64,000 nucleotides of DNA from Phoronis australis (lineage: Eukaryota; Phoronida; Phoronidae), in assembly GCA_002633005.1 (NCBI GenBank), contig NMRA01000524.1, positions 59,441 to 123,440 on the forward strand, in the 5' to 3' direction. The translations under genes were made by a program, and so were the position numbers. Under the pieces are notes generated by a model. It had not been told where the DNA came from, made no database searches, and was given only the letters and a program-made list of their open reading frames with translations. Below are positions 51,300 to 60,820 of the stretch, one piece after another (positions within the stretch are counted from its first letter, which is position 1; the number at the start of each line of letters is the position of its first letter).

Positions 51300-53735
51300 T
51301 AATTGCAGAATAGGAGCAATAACTGGGAAACTTAATGAATGAATGAAATATCAATATAAAAATTTTCCCTATCAAACTCCTCTTTGGAGGAGATGAAAGC
51401 AAAAAGGTGGGCTGATAGACAATTCTCTAAATGCGACTGGTTAATGAATTTGTCATGTGGGACAAATTTATGAATGCATAAAGTGCGAAAACTAGCAAAA
51501 TGAGAGCATTCATGAAACCATAATAGGCACTGAAGAATTTGCAGAAGGTACAGTCTGGAGTAAAAAGCCATCACTCCAGTACAGATTATATTGAGTGTAC
51601 AGTAAATATTGAGTGAATCTATTAACTGTCATAAAACGGGTGAAGTAATGAACTTGAAATTATGTAAAAGTTATTCAATTAAAGAATTATAACAGGACAA
51701 AGTAAGAACCTTGTCACAAAACTAATTAAACAGCAAAACATGACCGGCATAGTGAAGCCATGAAGAAATCAACTAGAAGAGATGAAATAATGATGAACAA
51801 GCAAAGTGAGAGAAATTAATGAACCTGTAAGATGTAGTGATTGAGTGAATCGTTTAACTGCTACAAACAAGTGACACCGAAAACAGGTAAATAAATGACT
51901 TCAAGGTGTGAAGAATTGGTGAAATTGTGCAAACTGAGTTAACAAATAAATGAACCCGTTGAGTGTGATGAAGCTTAATGCGAAAAATAAGTGAATCCCA
52001 TATTATGTGAAAATTAATGATTCAATAAACGACATTCTAGTTGATGACAAAAGCTAGAAGTATAAATGAATCTAAACCATAAAATGTGAAAAATTAACAG
52101 AGTAATAGTAGAGCTATATGAAAATGCGAAATGTCAAAAACAAACAAACCCTTTATAGTCTGCGACGTATGTGAGAGTAAAATGTGATACTAGGCATCAA
52201 GATACTCATGCTGGTAGTAACCAGCTCATACAAGGAAAACAAAATTAATTGACCTGTAACATGTGCAAACTAATGAACCTGTCAATTGTAATGAGTACGA
52301 GATTGCAAACCCCTTAATCATTTATTTAAAGAATCTTTGAAATTGTGATAAAGTTATGTACTTGCTAAATGAGTTAGTTGAATAAACCAGTGAAATGGAT
52401 TCAATGTAACAAATAAAGGGGAGAAATAATTAAACCCTCTCTATGTGAAACTTCATGAATGAACGAAATACGAATAATGAAAATGGAACATAAAGAAACC
52501 TGTAGTCTGTGGTTCGACTAATGAATCCAAAAATGGTACGACTAAAAAAGCCGTCGAGTGTGAAGAACCAAGATATGAAAATAAATGAAAGGAGGAAATA
52601 CCAGCACATATTCAAACTTGCTAACTGGGTTAAAAGTCTTGTCTCATATGAATTCGAGAAAATGAAAACAGACAAAGTTTGCTGGAAAAGCAACTGGTTA
52701 AGGAATTTGTAACGTGTGACGAATTAGTGAAGCGTCAAGTGCAAAAACGGGATGATCTCATAATGAAATGAGAATAAAAAAGCATAAGAGACATTGAAAG
52801 AATTTGCAAAAGGTGTGTAAAATGATCGCTAAAAAGCAAGAAGTAAAAACTAAAGTACAGTGGATATTAAGTGAATGGACTAATTGCGAAAGAGTCATGA
52901 AATATCGAAAAACGGCCGTCACAGGCCATCGTGACGAGCTATGAACAAGATGCATGTCAACTGGATAAGAAATGCGACCTGTTAGATAACGATAGTACGA
53001 TGGTGCAACAAAAGTGCATTGAAGGCTTTGTCATTAAAGGAACAATGTAAATGAACCTGAAAATGTGAAAATTAGTAAAAAGTTAATAGCAGAATAGGAG
53101 AAATAACTGGGAAACTTAATGAATGAATGAAATATGAATATAAAAATTTTCCCTATCAAAATCCTCTTTGGAAGAGATGAAAGCAAAAAGGTGGGCTTAT
53201 AAACAATTCTCTAAATGCGACTGGTTAATGAATTTGTCATGTGGGACAAATTTATGAATGCGTAAAGTGCGAAAACTAACAAAAAGAGAACATTCATGAA
53301 ACCATAACACGCACAAAAGAATTTGCAAAAGGTACAGTCTGGAATAAAAAGCCATCACTCAAGTACAGTAAATATTGAGTGCACTGTAAATATTGCGTGT
53401 ACAGTAAATGTTGAGTGAGTCTATTAACTGTCATAAAACGGGTGAAGTAATGAACTTGAAATTAAGTAAACATTAATCAATTAAAGAATTTTAACAGGAC
53501 AAAGTAATAACCTTGTCACAAAACTAATTAAACAGCAAAATGTGACCGACATAGTGAAGCCATGAAGAAATGAACTAGAAGAGATGAAATAATGATGAAC
53601 AAGCAAAGTGAGAGAAATTAATGAACCTGTAAAATGTAGTGATTGAGTGAATTGTTTAATTGCTACAAACAAGTGACACTGAAAACAGGTAAATAAATGA
53701 CTTCAAGGTGTGAAGAATTGGTGAAATTGTCCAAC
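51300..53735 (+). repeat. Direct duplication inside the left arm
   Basis: 51300-51935 and 53090-53735 share long runs, including GGAGAAATAACTGGGAAACT, AAATTTTCCCTATCAAA, GTAAAACGGGTGAAGTAATG-type words and AAATGACTTCAAGGTGTGAA, in order, at roughly 90% identity. The intervening 1.15 kb is different. This shows the array grew by segmental duplication. Confidence 0.75.
52937..53050 (+). other. Conserved short open frame, copy 1
   Basis: An open stretch of 37 codons and a TAA, beginning SYEQDACQLDKKCDLLD and continuing with STMVQQKCIEGFV. Related frames recur at 53754-53870 and, on the minus strand, at 60638-60820. Differences between copies are mostly acidic-for-acidic replacements. There is no recognised homology. 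It may be the remnant of a protein carried by the element, or chance conservation of a recent repeat. Confidence 0.45.
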
Positions 53736-53753
53736 GAAAAACGGTTGAGATCG

Positions 53754-53870
53754 AGCTATGAACAAGATGCATGTCAACTGGAGAAGAAATGCGACCTGTT
53801 AGATGACGAAAGTACGATGGTGCAACAAGAGTGCATTGTAGGCTTTGTCAATAAAAGAACAATCATTTAG
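53754..53870 (+). other. Conserved short open frame, copy 2
   Basis: 38 codons and a TAG, in the same frame as copy 1: SYEQDACQLEKKCDLLDDE then STMVQQECIVGFVNK. Compared with copy 1, several changes are replacements (Asp/Glu, Asn/Asp, Lys/Glu, Glu/Val) but none introduces a stop or frameshift. Confidence 0.45.
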
Positions 53871-53899
53871 TGATAACAGCAAATTTGATTGAGGAGCTT

Positions 53900-55245
53900 G
53901 ACAAAATTGTCTACATATTAGTCATATTCAGAAACATCCATCGAGGGACGCCAGAGATACAGCATGAAAAATGACAACAGCTGTCCCCGAAAAATCTTGA
54001 AGAGATGACACTTTCAACAAAATCCCTCCCATTGATGACGCCGCTGTAGCTCCACCAATCAAAATATCCGAAACAATTGGCCTTGAAAATTGAAATCGAA
54101 AGTGCAGGAAACATACATTGTGACATGTGAAAAAGGGAAGGTAAGGATGGTGAATGAGCAGGGGCAAGGAATTGACTAGTTGGCTGCTTGAATTTAAATT
54201 CAACCCAAGAGAAAATGTTGATCAAACATGGCTATCAAGACCATAGCCTACTTTACGTATTCTTCAAAGTAACTGACAGACACAGCTCTTGCTAAAACTG
54301 AAGTTCATTCACCGTCCTGAGGCTTAAGGGCAATGCAGCATTTTTTCTCAATACTCACAATTCACTTGTGTTCTGGTGGGAAAAGTCTTCTGCCAGAATT
54401 TATGTTTGATCTACTTGCATTTTATGCTGCATCGAGTGGTGGTTCCTTTTTTCACAAATTGTAAAATTATGGATTCCTTGTTATCACTAGCAATAAATGT
54501 CTCCAATAGGAAAGGATAAAGGGACCAATCCAAAAGCAGGAAAAGGGGGGTCCATATTCTCACTTTAATATTACATTTAACTAGTGAAATACCGTTTATG
54601 TCCAAATTCAGCCCCAAAATATCACAATCAATTAACTGGGTTTATCATAATGACAGAGCCTGTAAAATAAACCATTCCGTATAGTTTGAGGAAGCAAAGG
54701 GCTAAAAATAAGTGAACCTATAAATGCAGAAACTGTCATGCATTGAATTATTGAATTTTGAGAGTTTCAGTAACTAGCATTTCACGAAAGGAAATGAATT
54801 AATACAGACACTATGTTACACAGAAAATAAACCTAAAAAGAATTAGAAAATTGAAATCTAAAGTGCATGAAATCTACATAGATCTGAGTAATTGTTTGAC
54901 AAGTGAAAAAGGGAAGGTAGGGATGGTGAATGAGCAGGGGCAAGGAATTGACTAGTTGGCTGCTTGACTTTAAATACAACCCAAGAGAAAATGTTGATCA
55001 AACATTCTTCAAAGTAATGACGGACACAGCTCTTACTAAAACTAAAGTTCATTCACCATCCTGAGGCTTAAGGGCAATGCAGCATTTTTTTCTCAATACA
55101 AATTATGGTATTCATTAAATGTTGTCTCCTATATGTGACTATAGCAACTTGTTTCTGTGTTGAATTGTTCCAAACACCAAAATGCTGGAACAACAAAATG
55201 TGTGACGATTTGTGGACACCACTGCTAATCTCATCTTAGCACCCC
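53900..55245 (+). repeat. Inner part of left arm, partly duplicated
   Basis: 54130-54360 and 54905-55095 are direct copies (AAAAAGGGAAGG, GAATGAGCAGGGGCAAGGAA, GAGGCTTAAGGGCAATGCAG), while the right arm has one copy at 58310-58515 reversed. 54540-54830 pairs with 58630-58870 reversed. Open frames here on either strand are short and not conserved in the partner arm. Confidence 0.7.
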
Positions 55246-55535
55246 CTAACATGTGACCATAGTATATAAAATCGAGTAATTTTTTCACAACAGCTTTCTG
55301 TCATCAAGCACTGAATTAGCATGCACTGACCCGACCTTGGTGCCCAGCATTGAAAACTGGTAATGCAGTGGTTTATTCATTGCTGGCTTCTCAACATTTG
55401 CACTCACGAATACTCCAACAGCATTACAAATTGTATATAATGAGACATACCAGTTTTATATAAGCATTGGTTAGGATGAGAAACGAAACACACGACAACT
55501 CGCCTGGCGCCAATCAAGAGCTCGTGCGACGAAGA

Positions 55536-55632
55536 CTTCACGGGTCGGATCATTAGGTTTCACAGGCTGGCAGTTCAGTGTATTCTGGTTCGAACTGACG
55601 GCCTGTGAAACCTAATGATCCGACCCGTGAAG
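55536..55632. repeat. Perfect 32-bp inverted repeat with 33-nt loop
   Basis: 55536-55567 and 55601-55632 are exact reverse complements (one arm starts CTTCACGGGTCGGATCATTA). Inside the loop CAGTTC and GAACTG could extend pairing. CAGTGTATTC in the loop is complementary to GAATACACTG just after the stem, so two alternative foldings compete. The arms are GC-richer than their surroundings. Confidence 0.9.
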
Positions 55633-55742
55633 AATACACTGATCAAGAAATACTAGAGGCACCGTGAACATGAACAGGCAACGGCAAGGATGGATAGTTC
55701 TTTGGTAAGCCGAAGGCTTTGATTGGTCGCCTTCCTTTTAAT

Positions 55743-55992
55743 CGACCAATCAGAGCATTCATTTCAAATCGACCAATCAGAGCCTTAGATTCAGCTGACC
55801 AATCAGATTCTTCGATTCAATCGACCAATCAGAGCCTTCCTTTCAATCGACCAATCAGAGCCTTCCTTTCAATCGACCAATCAGTGCCTTCATTTTAATC
55901 GACCAATCAGATCCTTCCTTTTAATCGACCAATCAGAGCCTTCGATTCAATCGACCAATCAGAGCCTTCCTTTCAATCGACCAATCAGAGGC
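55743..55992 (+). repeat. 26-bp minisatellite A, ten CCAAT-box units
   Basis: Units start at 55743, 55770, 55796, 55822, 55848, 55874, 55900, 55926, 55952 and 55978, at an exact 26-bp step from 55770 on. The unit is CGACCAATCAGAGCC followed by TTCCTTTCAAT or variants. GACCAATCAG fits the NF-Y consensus RRCCAATSR. A reversed ATTGGTCG word lies just upstream near 55720. Confidence 0.92.
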
Positions 55993-56324
55993 CCCGATTT
56001 GATTCACAAATCAATCGACTAATTGTGAACCTTATTCCTAAAAAACGAGGTTTGTTCGAGGCCTATGCATTGTGCATTCGCCTCCCGAGCCCCCTCAGGC
56101 TTAGTCTGCGCATATACTAGTCAGCAATTCGCACCCCGGACTGCCAAATGGAATCTGGGAGAATTTTAGGGAGGCCATGAGCCCCTTGCCACCTCCCCCC
56201 CCTCCTATATCCTCCACTGAAATACTCATAAGCATTTGGCCTGCGTTGTTATGCTTTTTATTATTGATGTTTACCTGGCAACCGTTTTCAAAAACACATA
56301 ACGTCGACTTAACACATGTTATAA

Positions 56325-57215
56325 AAGCAGAGTACTTACTTACTGGGTGGTGGATCCACTAGTAGTGTTGGCTTACGTAGTAAATGCATGGGAGGCACAG
56401 AACAGTTCTCACTGGGTTTTGCCCAGCAAAACACACATCACTTGATTTGTCACCTTTTCTTCACTCTGTCAAAAACAGGATACAAAGAATGGCATGTTTT
56501 CAATTATTTCACATAAAAAGCCCAGCAGATCAGCACAGAAACTTTATTCTCTCTTGTATTTTTGACCATTTCATTCCCACTGAAAACCAAGCTAGACTTA
56601 GAAAAATAAGGGCAAAAAAATGCAAAATCGGCACTTTTCACCCAAAAAACACCACTTCCCTGCCGATGCAACATTAGAGTCTGAAAGCAAATTTCCTACC
56701 GATTCCGAAAATGTGGTCCAAAAGTACTGTAGTACTGTCAACCAACTAGTTTTTTGGCAATTCTTGCTTGTTTGAGGGCTACCTAAAACCACAGCCAATT
56801 TCTCGGTCGCTACCCAACAATGCACAATTGCAGCCGGGGGCCGCCATCTTGAAGAAGAGTGCAGCTACAGCCAAGAAAGTGGCCCCATGTGGCGCCAAAG
56901 TATCACAAAAGGCTTTAGGGGGAAGAGGGGAATAATTAACTGAGCCCATTCATAGATGACTTAATTCACATCAAGCGTGAGAGAAAAAATGTTTATATTT
57001 TTGTTATCTCAATCACAAGACAGTCTTTTCACTTTTAAAGAAGTTTCCCACCTAAATTGGAGCGCAAAAATGGGGTAAATTTTGCCCATTTTTGTGTTTA
57101 GCCATTTATGAAGTGCTTTAGGTGGCCAATTCGTGGGATGCTGGTGATTTCAAATAACATTTTCTCGTCATATTTCTGTATGACTAGGAAACTAAAAAAA
57201 TAAAAAATGGGCTTT
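56325..57215 (-). repeat. Right member of the inverted pair with 42648-43541
   Basis: Reversed, it begins GCCCATTTTTTATTTTTTTA, runs through GGGCAAAATTTACCCCATTT and CTTTGGCGCCACAT, and ends with the donor-bearing GGATCCACCACCCAGTAAG word. Between the matches it has its own sequence, including on the minus strand AAGATGGCGGC (a YY1-type promoter motif, 56842-56852 region). No long open frame. Confidence 0.78.
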
Positions 57216-57228
57216 TTGTTGATTCAAT

Positions 57229-57450
57229 TGACCAATCAGAGCCTTCCCTCCAATCGACCAATCAGAGCCTTACTTTCAATCGACCAATCAGATTCTTCGA
57301 TTCAATCGACCAATCAGAGCCTTCCTTTCAATCGACCAATCAAATTCTTCGATTCAATCGACCAATCAGAGCCTTACTTTCAATCGACCAATCAGAGCCT
57401 TCCTTTTAATCGACCAATCGGAGCCTTCGTTTTAATCGACCAGTCGGTCC
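57229..57450 (+). repeat. 26-bp minisatellite B, nine CCAAT-box units
   Basis: Units start every 26 bases from 57229 to 57437, the same unit family and the same orientation as array A, alternating GCCTTCCTTTCAAT and ATTCTTCGATTCAAT tails. The last unit, with CCAGTCGG, is decayed. A reading frame crosses it because 26 is not a multiple of three and no stop arises. I do not consider it a gene. Confidence 0.92.
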
Positions 57451-57464
57451 ACTTTTTTGCTTCC

Positions 57465-57735
57465 ATCACCTCGAAAATGGAAATCGATAGAAAAGTTCCT
57501 CTTATTCTTACCCATTCAGCAAGTTTGAATATGCCCGCCGGTAATTCCTCAGCTCATTTATTTTTCACATTAATTTTATTTTTCATCGCACTCAACCGCT
57601 TGAAAAAGTAATAGCATTTTACAGATTCATAATTTATGTTTACTTTGGATCATCACAGGTTTCTTTGTGTCTCCCATTTTATTTATCACATTCAACCACT
57701 TTGTTTAGATGTAACATTTTAAGAGTTCATGTTTT
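57465..57735 (+). repeat. Displaced copy of right-arm sequence
   Basis: It matches 62950-63240 in the same orientation: GCTTCCATCACCTCGAAAAT, ACCCATTCAGCAAGTTTGAA and GGATCATCACAG occur in order. It therefore also mirrors 50460-50740 of the left arm. It abuts minisatellite B directly. Confidence 0.8.
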
Positions 57736-58884
57736 TTGTTTTTGTTTTTCAATTCATCACATTTCACTAATTCATTAATTCATTGACTTACACAGTTTCA
57801 TTCACTTGTCGTTTTGCAGGACTTCTTTTATTTGGTGCATTTCATGGGATTACGTACCACTTCAAATGTTCCTGCTTATAATATTTCAATATTTTACAGG
57901 TCTTTTATTTTGATGTTCATTTAATGACACTCTTCGACCAATTGCCCAATTCACAGGACTCCATTCATTCAATGCACCGATTTTTTCAATTCATGAAGCA
58001 TTTGTCCATCGTAATTTCACTACATTCTTTGGGGGTGTTAAGATCCGATAGCAGAGGTGTACACAAATAGTAACACATTTTGTTGTTCCAGCATTTTGGT
58101 GTTTGGAACAATTCAATGAAGAAACACAAGTTGCTATCGTCACATATAAGAGACAACATTTATTGTTAGTGATAACGATGAATACCATAATTTTACAATT
58201 TGTGAAAAAAGGAACCACCACTAGATGCAGCGTAAAATGCCTGTAGATTCAACATAAATGCTGGCAGAAGACTTTTCCCACCAGAACACAAGTGAATTGT
58301 GAGTATTGAGAAAAAAATGCTGCATTGCCCTTAAGCCTCAGGACGGTGAATGAACTTTAGTTTTAGCAAGAGTTACTTTGAAGAATACGTAAAGTAGGCT
58401 ATGGTCTTGATAGCCATGTTTGATCACTATTTTCTCTTGGGTTGAATTTAAAGTGAAGCAGCCAACTAGTCAATTCCTTGCCCCTGTTCATTCACCATCC
58501 CTACCTTCCCTTTTTCACTTGTCAAACAATTACTCAGATTTTTTCGATTTCAATTTTCTAATCCTTTGTAGGTTTACTTTCTATGTAACATAGTGTCTGT
58601 TTTAATTCATTTATTTTAGTGAAATGTTCATTACCGAAATTTTCAAAATTCAATAATTCAATGCATGACGGTTTCTGCATTTATAGGTTCACTTATTTTT
58701 AGCCTTTTGCTTCCTCAAACTATACGAAATGGTTTATTTTACAGGCTCCGTCATTATGATAAACCCAATTTATTGATTGTGATATTTTGGGGCTGAATTT
58801 AGACATAAATGGTATTTCACTCGTTAAATATAATATTAAAGTGAGAATATTGACCCTTTTTTCCTGCTTTTGCATTGTGTCCGT

Positions 58885-60430
58885 TTATCCTTTGTGTAGA
58901 TTTGCATGTCGTCCTTTTGCACATGATGCACTAGAACATTTCTTTACCAGCCTGGTTCGTTTCTGTCATGTGCCTCAAGTTTGGTCGGTTCCTTGCTACC
59001 ATAGGCTGATGATTAACACGTGTTTTAGGGTTAATGTTTTGTTCTCAGTAACCATATGTTTCCTGTCATTCCTGCGCTTCAACAGCACTTACATTTGAGT
59101 TTAATCTCTCTTCATTTTCTCAATGGATGGAAGACACGGATCCCAAGATGTCTAGAAGATTCTCAATAACTAGACTCCATAATTTACTACAGACTGAACT
59201 TGTACAGTGAGGTTATTGAAAATCTCAGTTGCTGATTGAGTGCTGTGTTGACAATGATGACTGCTAGCTCAAAGATACAACCGCATCAGGCGCACTCAAA
59301 TATGACAGGTGTGTGCCCGTCAGTTTATGGTTTGGTTTTTGCAAAGTTCTTGCCTAGTGATTTTCTTTATCACAACTTGAGCACGTGGCACTGTATACAA
59401 GGGAGTCACTGAATGGTCTCACAGAGTGTGGTTTGTTTTAACAGCAACTGGTCCGTACTACAAATTTGAGAAGACATTCAACAGTACGTGTTTTATCTGT
59501 AGTGTTGTCCACGGTCAGGCCAGTTTCAGTTTTAGTGCTCTTGAACTGCTAAAACTGAATGTCTCAATGATATATTTCCTTGAATTAGCACTGTGCTCAT
59601 CCATAAAAACCTTAATATGCAAGTTGAAAGTTACTAATACATACTGTTGGAACGTTGCATTCTGATCAGTTTATGATTCGGTTCCAAGTGCAGGCTATTT
59701 CGATGCCTTCATTCCACGTCCAAGTTCAATTGGATAGATGTCGCTTTTTCAGCATTGGTTTTGCATGGTTTTCAGTGGTCTCGAAAAATTCAACTCACAC
59801 ACAATAGCCTTGAAATGGTTGCCAGATCTTGCAAATAGCTCATTTTGCAAGTCAAAAACAGACTTGCAAGTTTTATTGGTTTATTGTACTTCTCTGCAAC
59901 ATGTTTAAATGCATGTATACACATGGACACTTCAGCGACTTGAACATCCAACTTGACTTGACTTGACATTCCAAATTCTGAAACAGCAACTATAGAAACT
60001 CGGGGTCAGGATAGAAATGCAGTCATTCAATAGACACTGACATGAGTACACTATTCATAGTGCCAATGTTCGCTACGATGTACTAGTGCGGTGAGGTAGT
60101 CAACAAGCCGTGATTTCTTCATTAGTATTAGATGGGCGTACACTGTCTCACTAGGCACAAATCTCTTGTTTATTTTTCTATGCCCTTCTTTACAGAGACT
60201 GTATTTTTCATTATTTTGACTGTTGCATCATAATAACTGACATTTTCCCGAATCCAACTACTGGTATGCTATTTATTTCTGGTAAAAGAGATTCGCTGAC
60301 GCATGGTCTATTTTCATTACGGCACATACATGTATGTGAAAAATAAATTAGATGTGTCTAGTTAATGTGAGCTTTATATAGGCAGCATTTCTTATCTGCT
60401 GGACATTTACACACAACTGTCTCATTCACA
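58885..60430. other. 1.5-kb segment present only in the right arm
   Basis: The arm sequence pairs with the left arm up to about 58880 and resumes at about 60430 (partner near 54100). The intervening sequence has no counterpart in the left arm and lacks the 25-30 bp words. It is either an insertion here or a deletion in the left arm. I recognise no gene, terminal repeats or target duplication in it. Confidence 0.6.
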
Positions 60431-60637
60431 TTTCAAGGCCAATTGTTTTGGATATTTTGATTGGTGGAGCTACAGCTCCATCATCGATGGGAAGGATTTT
60501 TCTGAAAGTTGGACATTTGTTAAATTGATTGTCACTTTTCATGCTGTATCTCTGGCGTCCTCAATGGATCTTTCTGAAAATGACTAATATGTAGACAATT
60601 TTGTCAAGCTTCTCACTCAAATTTGCTGTTATCACTA

Positions 60638-60820
60638 AATGATTGTTCTTTTATTGACAAAGCCTTCAATGCACTTTTGTTGCACCATCGTACTATCGTC
60701 ATCTAACAGGTCGCATTTCTTATCCAGTTGACATGCATCTTGTTCATAGCTCAGTTTTGACTGTTTTTCATTGGAATAAGACTCACGATGGCCTCTGATG
60801 GCCGTTTTTTGATATTTCAA
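60638..60820 (-). other. Conserved short open frame, copy 3, with ATG
   Basis: A 60-codon minus-strand frame beginning MKYQKTAIRGHRES and ending with the SYEQDACQLDKKCDLLDDD and STMVQQKCIEGFVNKR block shared with 52937 and 53754. It is the right-arm partner of copy 1 with its upstream part extended. Product unknown. No ribosome or promoter evidence is available. Confidence 0.45.

Larger units (their letters stand above)
48930..55245 (+). repeat. Left arm of a giant inverted repeat (higher-order array)
   Basis: From at least 49727 to 55245 this sequence is found again, reversed, at 58035-64000. For example 49727-49935 equals the complement of 63790-64000 with very few differences. It is built of degenerate 25-30 bp A-rich words of the type AATGAACCTGTAAAATGTGA. 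Over them lies a longer period marked by GGTGGGCTGATGACAATTCT and CTAAATGCGACTGGTTAATG near 49890, 50730, 51400 and 53190. The outer limit is not seen because the partner leaves the window. No long frame exists. Confidence 0.85.
55246..58034. other. Spacer between the giant inverted repeat arms
   Basis: About 2.8 kb not shared as an inverted pair by the arms. In order it holds a perfect hairpin (55536-55632), a first 26-bp CCAAT minisatellite (55743-55992), low-copy sequence, the inverted partner of 42648-43541 (56325-57215), a second 26-bp minisatellite (57229-57450) and a displaced fragment of the right-arm array (57465-57735). Confidence 0.75.

Noticed and set aside
53928-54225. Minus-strand frames of 91 and 104 residues with hydrophobic stretches
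   Set aside because: The frame is not kept in the right-arm partner (60430-60620) and shows no homology. It is likely a chance frame in array-flanking sequence.
57207-57611. 134-residue frame across minisatellite B as a gene
   Set aside because: It is the by-product of a 26-bp repeat without stops in one frame. The repeated NQSLPFNRPI pattern simply restates the DNA unit.
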